Assembly: GCA_030643345.1 (NCBI GenBank)
Contig: DAOWMA010000155.1
Coordinates: 1 to 5,690 of the forward strand
DNA length: 5,690 bases
Reading direction: 5' to 3'
Origin: Spirochaetaceae bacterium
Lineage (GTDB): Bacteria > Spirochaetota > Spirochaetia > B11-G9
The notes under the pieces are model-generated. The model did no database searches. It was not told the origin of the DNA and was given only the letters and a program-made list of their open reading frames with translations. Positions 1-4,743 of this stretch are shown one piece after another. Both the position numbers and the translations under genes were made by a program. Numbering within the stretch: position 1 is the stretch's first letter; each line of letters starts with the position of its first letter.

Positions 1-207
1 AATTTTTGCATCTACTACTTTTAAAGCTTCATCAATTATTTCTACTGCATCATCCACCTGTTCTTTTGTTATAAGCAGTGGAGGTGCAATGAATACAAAG
101 TCCCATTTAGCGAATAGTGTAAGGCCCAATTCAGTAAGTCTTTTTACAAAATCAGGGGCTACAATACCGGAAAAAAGATTTTGATAATCCCTTTCGTCAG
201 AAAACAT
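1..207 (-). pseudogene. 5'-truncated class III (PLP-dependent) aminotransferase, C-terminal end only
   Basis: The minus strand reads 69 codons from an ATG at 207 to the window edge. The motif FIAPPLLITKEQVDDA followed by an IIDEALKVVD helix is the typical C-terminal signature of class III aminotransferases (aspartate/ornithine/taurine-type family), whose full length is usually about 430-460 residues. The PLP lysine and large domain are absent, because an in-frame TAA (210-208) lies directly before the ATG and no frame behind it continues the family. There is no Shine-Dalgarno sequence before the ATG, so it is probably an internal methionine of the parent gene and not a start. The reading frame is intact to the edge and should end a few residues outside the window. 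The family call is good; that the piece is a broken gene and not an assembly artefact is uncertain. Confidence 0.62.
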
Positions 208-347
208 TTAGAAATTCAAAAGAGATGAGGGCTTCAATAGGAACTGTTGAAGATAATAGTTTTGTTAAACAGATACGTAAACAGACGGAAGATTTTAAGA
301 AACTGATTGATAAAGTTAAAATCAGAGAGAATTATAACCAGGACTGA
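189..347 (+). pseudogene. Unrecognised C-terminal coding fragment
   Basis: The plus strand is open from about 138 and ends at TGA 345-347. From about 189 onward the codons look protein-coding, giving a charged, helical tail (for example NSFVKQIRKQTEDFKKLIDKV). I do not recognise the family. The first part of the open frame is antisense to the aminotransferase tail, so the true boundary is unknown; 189 is a guess. An ATG at 225 would give a 40-residue protein, but the only purine-rich stretch (AAAAGAG) abuts the ATG with no spacing. A 3' remnant of a larger gene is therefore more likely than a small intact gene. The stop overlaps the convergent TPR gene by 16 bp. Confidence 0.35.
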
Positions 348-1111
348 ATTAAATCAATTCTTGAAGTATAGTATAATTTCCTTTTTCGATTAAATTCACC
401 AGGGTCTCCGTTTATTCCCGAAACGGCAGGCTTGAGGTCCTTTAACTGACTTTGCAGCTGATCCAGATAATCCCGCCAGCTTGACTCGATATGAACACTG
501 GATTTGGGAATAAGCGACATCACAGATTCCCATTCTCCACCTGCTTCATGTATGATCAGAGAATATAAAATCAGATCTGAAGCACTCTGTTCAGATAGCA
601 GCTCCTTCAGCGGCCGTTTATCATTAAAAACAGTTCGATAGAATTGCTCATATTCCAGGGACGCTTTATGATAATCACCTTCCTCATAATATAGTTGGGC
701 CAGAAGGGGGATGTGTTTATTCTTCATGTAATTTACGATTTCTTTTTGTTCAAAAAAATGGAGAGCGTTGATATAGTCTCCTTCTTCGAGGTAGGTATTG
801 CCTATGAAGAAACCCAGAACCGTATCTCCTGTATTTTTATATCCCTCAAGAAGTAACAAAAATCGTTTCTGCAGATCTGAAGAATCAGAATAGTTAAGAA
901 AGTATTCCAGATAAACCTGTCCTATGGAAGGATATTTCTTTATCGCTTTTTCGAGGAGAAGATCGGATTTGCTTAAATTTTCTCTGCTCCTTTCATAACG
1001 GGCATCGTCAATCAGACGTTTCCATGCAGGATTCTTCAGCAGCGGAAGAACCACCCGAAAGAAGATAACAAGGAGGAAAATTGCTCCGGGTATAAACAGA
1101 ATATAGCGCAT
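332..1111 (-). CDS. Membrane-anchored TPR-repeat protein, function unknown
   Basis: This is a 259-residue protein. Residues 4-26 form one hydrophobic N-terminal segment with no signal-peptidase site that I can see, so it is probably an uncleaved anchor. The rest is helical and contains TPR-like helix pairs: about 32-66 (ARYERSRENLSKSDLLLEKA), 97-129 (GNTYLEEGDYINALHFFEQ) and 132-163 (AQLYYEEGDYHKASLEYEQ). The last two carry the usual pattern with GDY before the second helix. TPR proteins act as protein-binding scaffolds; no catalytic motif is visible. The ATG at 1111 has AAGGA at 1123-1119, a 7-nt gap. It follows the 172-residue gene by 28 bp on the same strand, so it is probably its operon partner and the last gene of the symporter unit. 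Its stop overlaps the plus-strand fragment ending at 347. TPR anchor is a confident call; the role is unknown. Confidence 0.85.
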   Translation of the reverse strand: MRYILFIPGAIFLLVIFFRVVLPLLKNPAWKRLIDDARYERSRENLSKSDLLLEKAIKKYPSIGQVYLEYFLNYSDSSDLQKRFLLLLEGYKNTGDTVLGFFIGNTYLEEGDYINALHFFEQKEIVNYMKNKHIPLLAQLYYEEGDYHKASLEYEQFYRTVFNDKRPLKELLSEQSASDLILYSLIIHEAGGEWESVMSLIPKSSVHIESSWRDYLDQLQSQLKDLKPAVSGINGDPGEFNRKRKLYYTSRIDLIQSWL

Positions 1112-1118
1112 ATGGTTA

Positions 1119-1123
1119 TCCTT
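1119..1123 (-). promoter_or_regulatory. Ribosome binding site of the TPR gene
   Basis: AAGGA lies 7 nt before the ATG at 1111 and supports that start. It sits in the short gap after the 172-residue gene. Confidence 0.7.
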
Positions 1124-1139
1124 AACTTACTGACTTAAT

Positions 1140-1658
1140 TTATAGGGTCTGGTATTTGCCGGTTACTGCATCCACCATAATATTGAAATTTTCCCGTGTT
1201 CTGTTGGTGCACTTTATAATCCAGAAGGGTTTATAGATGAGCTCCTTCTGTATAACCTGTACATCGGGTACTAGTAAAGCTTTCCTTTTCAGTATAGATG
1301 CATGTGTAAGATAGGTCCTGGCAGAATTGAATGCTTCCTCCTCTGAAATTGATGCTGTGAGGATGTTTTCTGAAACTGCGTCAATATTTTCCTTTTCAAA
1401 CCTATCGGTTGTAGTAGCGATATTATTTATCATATCGACAAAGCATGATGCTTCCATTATTCTGCTCTTTCCTATTATTGTATTTACTGTGTAATGAAAA
1501 AACACCCAGTAGTATGGATAAAAAACTATTTTTTGGGATTTTGGAATATAGTTTTCAATGAATGGCTGAATAACTGATACTGCTTCATCGCAGCCCAAAG
1601 ATCCCTTTATAGAATTAATTACTATCTTTTCAGCTGCTGTACTTATCGAATCTATCAA
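1140..1658 (-). CDS. Hypothetical protein with two PepSY-like halves
   Basis: This is a 172-residue protein with no membrane segment or signal peptide that I can see. The sequence looks internally duplicated. Residues 44-54 (IVFYPYYWVFF) and 71-84 (SCFVDMINNIATTT) match in pattern residues 140-150 (LIYKPFWIIKC) and 159-172 (IMVDAVTGKYQTL at the C terminus). Each pair is preceded by a helix rich in acidic and alanine residues (23-40 and 106-125). The order helix, aromatic strand with P and W, then VD-x-x-TG strand resembles PepSY-like folds, but this is a pattern judgement, not a family hit. The start is TTG at 1658 with AGGA 6 nt upstream; an in-frame TAA shortly upstream leaves no ATG option. 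It lies between the symporter terminator and the TPR gene and has little room for its own promoter. Function is unknown. Confidence 0.78.
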   Translation of the reverse strand: MIDSISTAAEKIVINSIKGSLGCDEAVSVIQPFIENYIPKSQKIVFYPYYWVFFHYTVNTIIGKSRIMEASCFVDMINNIATTTDRFEKENIDAVSENILTASISEEEAFNSARTYLTHASILKRKALLVPDVQVIQKELIYKPFWIIKCTNRTRENFNIMVDAVTGKYQTL

Positions 1659-1664
1659 TGTTAA

Positions 1665-1668
1665 TCCT
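1665..1668 (-). promoter_or_regulatory. Ribosome binding site deciding a TTG start
   Basis: AGGA sits 6 nt before TTG 1658 on the minus strand. With no in-frame ATG between the upstream TAA and the conserved region, it fixes the start of the 172-residue protein. Confidence 0.6.
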
Positions 1669-1678
1669 AAATTTCTGT

Positions 1679-1716
1679 ATTAGTAAAACAGGAAGTCTCT
1701 TGTTTGAGACTTCCTG
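1679..1716 (-). terminator. Rho-independent terminator after the symporter gene
   Basis: A perfect 11-bp hairpin has arms CAGGAAGTCTC (1689-1699) and GAGACTTCCTG (1706-1716) with a 6-nt loop. Read on the minus strand it is followed by TTTTACTAAT, a short T tract. It lies 21 bp past the symporter stop. The T run is only four bases, so termination may be partial, and this fits the next gene starting only about 30 bp beyond with no clear promoter between. Confidence 0.8.
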
Positions 1717-1737
1717 CATAATAAAATCAGATACAAA

Positions 1738-3291
1738 TTATTTATCTTTATCGAGTTTTCTTCTAACTGCCATTGCTTCAGGGGACAGGTCAAACTCTGC
1801 ACTGGTTAATATTCCCTTTGGAATAGGTCCAACCTCCGCTGTCAGGTCCATTGCTTTTAGTATATATGCGGGAACCGGATGTGATTTCTGTGTTGCAAGA
1901 CTTACTACTATCATCAGGATAAATGAAATCAGAACACCTGCCACCATAGGCGGCAATACAAATGAAGTTATTTCGGCTAAATAGGCACTAAGCGCACCAC
2001 CCACCATAGAAGAAATTGCACCGGGGGTATTGGCCTTTTTCCACCAAACTGCACAGACATAAGCAGGGAGGAATGCACTTCCAAGAACCGAAGTCGTGAA
2101 TATTACAATAGAAAAAACTCCCGGAGGTTTGACAACTGCTATTATAAACCCAATAATACCAATTACCAGTATTAGAATTCTTGAAACAAGGACCATGGCT
2201 TTATCATCTGCTTTAGGATGAATAAACCGCTGGTATATGTCTCTGGAAGCAATAGTTCCTACCTGAAGCAGGATAGAATCGGCCGTGGACATAATAGCAG
2301 CCATAATAGCGGCCATAACAATACCTGTAACGGCAGCTGGTAGAAGTTCTCCTGCCAAAGTAAAAATAGCCATTTCCGGATCGGCAAGGTTTGGAAGCAG
2401 GATAATTGCGAAAATACCAAGCATATATGGTGCTGTTACAAAGAATATGTTCCATATTGTTGAATAAACACCAGCCATTCTGGCAGTTTTCGGACTTTTC
2501 ATTGCCATGTGTCTTGTTACTACATGTGGCCAACCCATATATCCAACAGAAAAAATCAGAACTGCACCCAGAATGTCCGCCCATGCGCCTTTATGAGCAA
2601 GGTCTTTACCCCAGATTGACAGATATGTTGGGTCAATCTCTGCGATGGCATTGTTAGCTGCAGTAAAACCGCCTACGGCATTTAAGGTCACAATAAATAT
2701 CCAGACCATACCTATAAGCATTACAATACTCTGGAAAAAATCAGTATAGGCAACAGCAAAATATCCGCCCAGGAAGGTATAAATCATTATAATACCAACA
2801 GCAAAGGCCAGGGCTGCCCAGTATGGAAGACCGGTTACAAGAGCCATACCCTTTCCACCGGCAATAAATTGGGCCAGAATATAGAAGAAAAGAAAGAAAA
2901 CGGACAGAGCACCAGCTATCAGCCTTGTTGCCGGATGGGGATATCTCTGTTCCAGGTACTCAATTGAGGTAAGAGATCCCAGGATCTTTGAAAGTTTTCT
3001 CATCCTGCGTCCGATTATGGACAGATTGACTACACCTCCTCCGATATCTCCTGAGGCATAAAAAATTGACCAGTATCCTGTAGTGAATCCTGCGGACCCT
3101 CCTCCAAGGAACATGTATCCGCTCATGGATGTAGCCTGCAGTGTCATTGCAGTTACGAGTGGACCTACCTGTCTGCCTCCAAGCAGATAGCCTTCAAGGT
3201 TATTTGCACCTCCTTTTTTTACAGCCCAAAACCCAATACCTACAACTACAACGTAGTAAAGAACAAGAAAGATTAAGACAACACTACCCAT
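1738..3291 (-). CDS. Sodium:solute symporter, SSS family (PutP/PanF-like)
   Basis: This 517-residue inner-membrane protein has about 13 hydrophobic segments and a hydrophilic C-terminal tail from about 470; family members are usually 480-550 residues. It should couple Na+ entry to solute uptake. The YLLGGRQVGPLVTA block (35-48) aligns without gaps with E. coli PutP YILGGRSLGPFVTA. Na2-site residues known from PutP are kept: A53, M56 and the S335-T336 pair in AAIMSTADS (PutP S340/T341). PutP D55, needed for proline uptake, is serine here, so proline is doubtful as substrate. Other members carry pantothenate, acetate, amino acids or sugars; the sequence does not decide. The ATG has GGGAGG 8 nt upstream, inside the end of the 48-residue gene that it overlaps by 8 bp, so the two are probably translationally coupled. 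Family confidence is very high; substrate is unknown. Confidence 0.95.
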   Translation of the reverse strand: MGSVVLIFLVLYYVVVVGIGFWAVKKGGANNLEGYLLGGRQVGPLVTAMTLQATSMSGYMFLGGGSAGFTTGYWSIFYASGDIGGGVVNLSIIGRRMRKLSKILGSLTSIEYLEQRYPHPATRLIAGALSVFFLFFYILAQFIAGGKGMALVTGLPYWAALAFAVGIIMIYTFLGGYFAVAYTDFFQSIVMLIGMVWIFIVTLNAVGGFTAANNAIAEIDPTYLSIWGKDLAHKGAWADILGAVLIFSVGYMGWPHVVTRHMAMKSPKTARMAGVYSTIWNIFFVTAPYMLGIFAIILLPNLADPEMAIFTLAGELLPAAVTGIVMAAIMAAIMSTADSILLQVGTIASRDIYQRFIHPKADDKAMVLVSRILILVIGIIGFIIAVVKPPGVFSIVIFTTSVLGSAFLPAYVCAVWWKKANTPGAISSMVGGALSAYLAEITSFVLPPMVAGVLISFILMIVVSLATQKSHPVPAYILKAMDLTAEVGPIPKGILTSAEFDLSPEAMAVRRKLDKDK

Positions 3292-3430
3292 TGCTGCTAC
3301 CTCCCTCTTCTTCAGACTCTACATCCTCCGGCCAGTCCTTACTTTTAACAAAGAAGATGATTGTATAAACAATCCAGAAAATCGGGAATCCAAAAAGTAC
3401 GGCTGCCGTAACGCCGGGTAAACCAAACAT
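3284..3430 (-). CDS. Small one-helix membrane protein, putative symporter accessory subunit
   Basis: This 48-residue reading frame starts at ATG 3430 with GGAGG 5 nt upstream, the strongest ribosome site in the window, and ends at TAG 3284-3286 inside the first codons of the symporter (overlap ATGGGTAG). Residues 7-28 form a single hydrophobic helix (VLFGFPIFWIVYTIIFFV core), followed by KSKDW and an acidic tail with seven D/E in residues 32-42. By the positive-inside rule the tail is probably cytoplasmic. Small membrane proteins are known beside SSS transporters, such as YhdT with PanF and the short symporter accessory proteins; this one is shorter than YhdT and I cannot assign it to either. 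Tight overlap and the strong ribosome site argue for a real gene, the first of the operon. An assembly or stability factor for the symporter is inference. Confidence 0.82.
   Translation of the reverse strand: MFGLPGVTAAVLFGFPIFWIVYTIIFFVKSKDWPEDVESEEEGGSSNG
3300..3305 (-). promoter_or_regulatory. Ribosome binding site of the symporter, inside the small gene
   Basis: GGGAGG lies 8 nt before the symporter ATG at 3291, within the last codons of the 48-residue gene. This placement suits coupled translation of the two. Confidence 0.7.
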
Positions 3431-3435
3431 ACGAA

Positions 3436-3440
3436 CCTCC
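3436..3440 (-). promoter_or_regulatory. Ribosome binding site of the 48-residue gene
   Basis: GGAGG lies 5 nt before ATG 3430 on the minus strand. It is a near-full match to the 16S tail and is the main support for this short gene. Confidence 0.8.
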
Positions 3441-3460
3441 AGATAAAATTTTGATAAATC

Positions 3461-3489
3461 ATTGTAATACAGTATTTGTATTAGTACAA
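3461..3489 (-). promoter_or_regulatory. Sigma-70-type promoter of the symporter operon
   Basis: On the minus strand, -35 TTGTAC (3489-3484) and -10 TACAAT (3466-3461, five of six consensus bases) are 17 bp apart. Initiation would fall near 3454, giving a leader of about 23 nt that still contains the GGAGG. The weak -35 (three of six) suggests that an activator may be needed. Confidence 0.55.
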
Positions 3490-3491
3490 AT
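3474..3491. promoter_or_regulatory. Palindrome over the -35 box, candidate operator
   Basis: The minus strand reads ATTTGTA-CTAA-TACAAAT, a perfect dyad with 7-bp arms and a 4-bp centre. It covers the -35 box of the symporter promoter. A second, smaller dyad (TGTATTACA, 3471-3463) covers the -10. Both share TGTA/TACA half-sites. A bound dimer here would control initiation; which protein binds is not known, and AT-rich DNA makes short dyads common. Confidence 0.4.
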
Positions 3492-3600
3492 TTTTTTCTG
3501 TTTTAAAAATGATATTTCCCTGTTTTTACAGCACCTGCCTTTTTAGTGGTGATTGAGAAGTTTCAAAGGGAGAGCATATTTTAGTATCTGAATGTATTGA
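3492..3600. other. Intergenic stretch without a clear terminator
   Basis: These 109 bp lie between the end of the BTAD gene and the symporter promoter. I find only a 4-bp stem (CTGT-AAAA-ACAG on the minus strand) and T/A runs, no convincing terminator. Readthrough from the BTAD gene into the symporter operon is therefore possible. Confidence 0.4.
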
Positions 3601-4467
3601 TTAAAAGAAAATACTCACTTCATCTAATATTTCATCCTGTTCAGGAGTTACTCCCAGTACAAGTTTATTTTTTAATAGAAGTGTTTTTTCATCGGGATCT
3701 ATTCCGTATTTTTCCTGCAGTTTTTCCTCAAGATTTATGTATAATCTTATTATCTCGCTGGTATTTCCAAGAAAACCGAGAGCAGACATGATAAGACGGT
3801 AAGCCGGTTCACAGTATGGATCAGCAGAAATAAGTTTTTTTCCTAATTCGAGAGACTTTCTATAAAGACCCCTGTAAACAGTAAGACGCAATGTTCTAAA
3901 AAGAAGTGTTTGATAATAGTGTTTTAATTTTAATCTTTCCTCGGTAATTGGAAGTCTGGTACTGATATTGTCCAAAAAGTTTCCTCTATAGAGTTGAAGA
4001 GTGTTGAAAGAAAAGTTAATCGCTTCTTCAATATTGCCGGAGTTTTCCATATATTCTACTGTTCTTGTCCCTGTTTGGAAATTATCCAGATCAATCTCGA
4101 CAAAATCCATATTTAAATAAATGAAATTCCTATCTATTTTAAGAAAATCTATGTGGATTCCAAATAATTTCTTTAATCGATAGATAAGCGTATTTAAGTT
4201 ACCTCTTTTACATTCTTCTGAATAGTTTGTCCAAAAGAGATCAAAAATTACTTTTTTAGGTAGACCCTCTTTTCTGTGAAGAATAAGAAGAATCAGTAAA
4301 TCCTGGATAAGCCGACTTTTAATAAAATCAACTGTCTGGAATTCTTTACCATCCAGAATTATACCTAATGGTCCCAGGGTATTAATTTTAAGTTGATGGT
4401 TGGCAGTAAAAAGTATTTCTTCTATTCTAACCGGACCTTTTAGAGGAGTATGCTGTATTGTGTTCAA
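3601..4467 (-). CDS. BTAD/SARP-like transcriptional regulator (winged helix plus BTAD)
   Basis: With the TTG start at 4467 the protein has 288 residues. Residues about 26-118 form an OmpR/SARP-type winged helix: the opening strand LKINTLGPLGIILDGKEF, a helix SRLIQDLLILLILHR, and a recognition region with NLNTLIYRLKKLF. Residues about 125-268 form a bacterial transcriptional activation domain, a TPR-like helical bundle, with its marks LYRGNFL (159-165) and ADPYCEPAYRLIM (215-227). There is no ATPase domain, so it is the compact type. Such proteins are cytoplasmic DNA-binding activators. The frame is open to an ATG at 4563, but that ATG has only a weak ribosome site, and a consensus sigma-54 promoter lies between it and the TTG. 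The TTG has AGGAG 6 nt upstream. The next gene downstream is the symporter operon, its likely target. Family call is firm; start is probable. Confidence 0.88.
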   Translation of the reverse strand: MNTIQHTPLKGPVRIEEILFTANHQLKINTLGPLGIILDGKEFQTVDFIKSRLIQDLLILLILHRKEGLPKKVIFDLFWTNYSEECKRGNLNTLIYRLKKLFGIHIDFLKIDRNFIYLNMDFVEIDLDNFQTGTRTVEYMENSGNIEEAINFSFNTLQLYRGNFLDNISTRLPITEERLKLKHYYQTLLFRTLRLTVYRGLYRKSLELGKKLISADPYCEPAYRLIMSALGFLGNTSEIIRLYINLEEKLQEKYGIDPDEKTLLLKNKLVLGVTPEQDEILDEVSIFF

Positions 4468-4473
4468 TGTCGT

Positions 4474-4478
4474 CTCCT
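4474..4478 (-). promoter_or_regulatory. Ribosome binding site choosing the TTG start of the BTAD gene
   Basis: AGGAG lies 6 nt before TTG 4467. The upstream ATGs at 4497 and 4563 lack a comparable site, and 4497 would lie almost at the predicted transcript start. Confidence 0.7.
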
Positions 4479-4509
4479 GTTGATAACCTGTTAACATGTA
4501 TTTATAGGC

Positions 4510-4526
4510 TGCAATTTTCGTGCCAA
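4510..4526 (-). promoter_or_regulatory. Sigma-54 (RpoN) promoter of the BTAD regulator gene
   Basis: The minus strand reads TTGGCACGAAAATTGCA, matching the consensus YTGGCACG-N4-TTGCW at every specified base. The -24 GG is at 4524-4523 and the -12 GC at 4512-4511, ten bases apart as required. Predicted initiation is near 4499, giving a leader of about 32 nt that ends with the AGGAG and TTG start. A divergent sigma-54 activator gene begins about 220 bp away, which makes a chance match unlikely. Confidence 0.85.
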
Positions 4527-4620
4527 CTGTTAAAGTATAAACATGGTAGTTCTGTATAGCCATTAGGCTTATTTTTCTCTAAAAATAATGCATAATACAC
4601 TATGATTCCTATTGTAATCG

Positions 4621-4634
4621 TTGCATAATAGCAA
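4621..4634. promoter_or_regulatory. Enhancer-like dyad 1 (TTGC-N6-GCAA)
   Basis: TTGCATAATAGCAA is an inverted repeat with 4-bp arms, centred about 128 bp upstream of the predicted sigma-54 transcript start, the usual distance for an activator site. It shares 12 of 14 bases with the dyad at 4688. Confidence 0.6.
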
Positions 4635-4644
4635 TAAATGTTTA

Positions 4645-4674
4645 TTTACTGTGTGTAACTACTGGTGGTAAAAT
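4645..4674 (+). promoter_or_regulatory. Possible sigma-70-type promoter of the sigma-54 activator gene
   Basis: On the plus strand, TTTACT (4645-4650, four of six) and TAAAAT (4669-4674, five of six) are 18 bp apart. Initiation would fall near 4681, just before the second dyad, giving a leader of about 63 nt. AT-rich DNA gives many such matches, so support is moderate at best. Confidence 0.35.
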
Positions 4675-4687
4675 AATTTATTAACTA

Positions 4688-4701
4688 TTGCATAGAAGCA
4701 A
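4688..4701. promoter_or_regulatory. Enhancer-like dyad 2 (TTGC-N6-GCAA)
   Basis: TTGCATAGAAGCAA repeats the dyad at 4621 with two centre changes and is centred about 195 bp upstream of the sigma-54 start. A degenerate copy, TTGC-AAAAAA-GAAA (4709-4722), follows 21 bp later, exactly two helix turns, so tandem binding on one DNA face is possible. Confidence 0.6.
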
Positions 4702-4743
4702 ATAATCGTTGCAAAAAAGAAACAACTGTGGTAAAAAGTTATT

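Larger units (their letters stand above)
4615..4713 (+). repeat. Direct repeat TAATCGTTGCA, two copies
   Basis: The 11-bp sequence TAATCGTTGCA occurs at 4615-4625 and 4703-4713. The first copy runs into dyad 1 and the second into the degenerate third site, so the repeat extends the binding-site pattern outward from the TTGC half-site. Confidence 0.6.

Noticed and set aside
303..325. Possible terminator for the TPR gene (CTGATT / AATCAG stem)
   Set aside because: Only a 6-bp AT-rich stem with an 11-nt loop and no clean T tract, and it falls inside the plus-strand coding-like fragment.
2213..2584. Open frames inside the symporter gene on both strands
   Set aside because: Shadow frames of a well-supported SSS gene, with low-complexity translations and no ribosome sites that I can see.
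3441..3500. SARP-type heptamer direct repeats at 11-bp spacing before the symporter promoter
   Set aside because: The nearest repeats (TACTAAT / TACTGTA, ATACAAA / TTACAAT) are 12-14 bp apart and poorly matched.
3520..3540. CTGT-AAAA-ACAG hairpin as terminator of the BTAD gene
   Set aside because: A 4-bp stem is too weak, and no T tract follows directly.
3500..3545. Sigma-54 promoter upstream of the symporter operon (GGCAGGTGCTG region)
   Set aside because: No GG-N10-GC spacing; the -12 element is missing.
4468..4563. N-terminal extension of the BTAD gene from ATG 4563
   Set aside because: Weak ribosome site at the ATG, no known domain in the extra 32 residues, and a full sigma-54 promoter inside them. 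TTG 4467 with AGGAG fits better.
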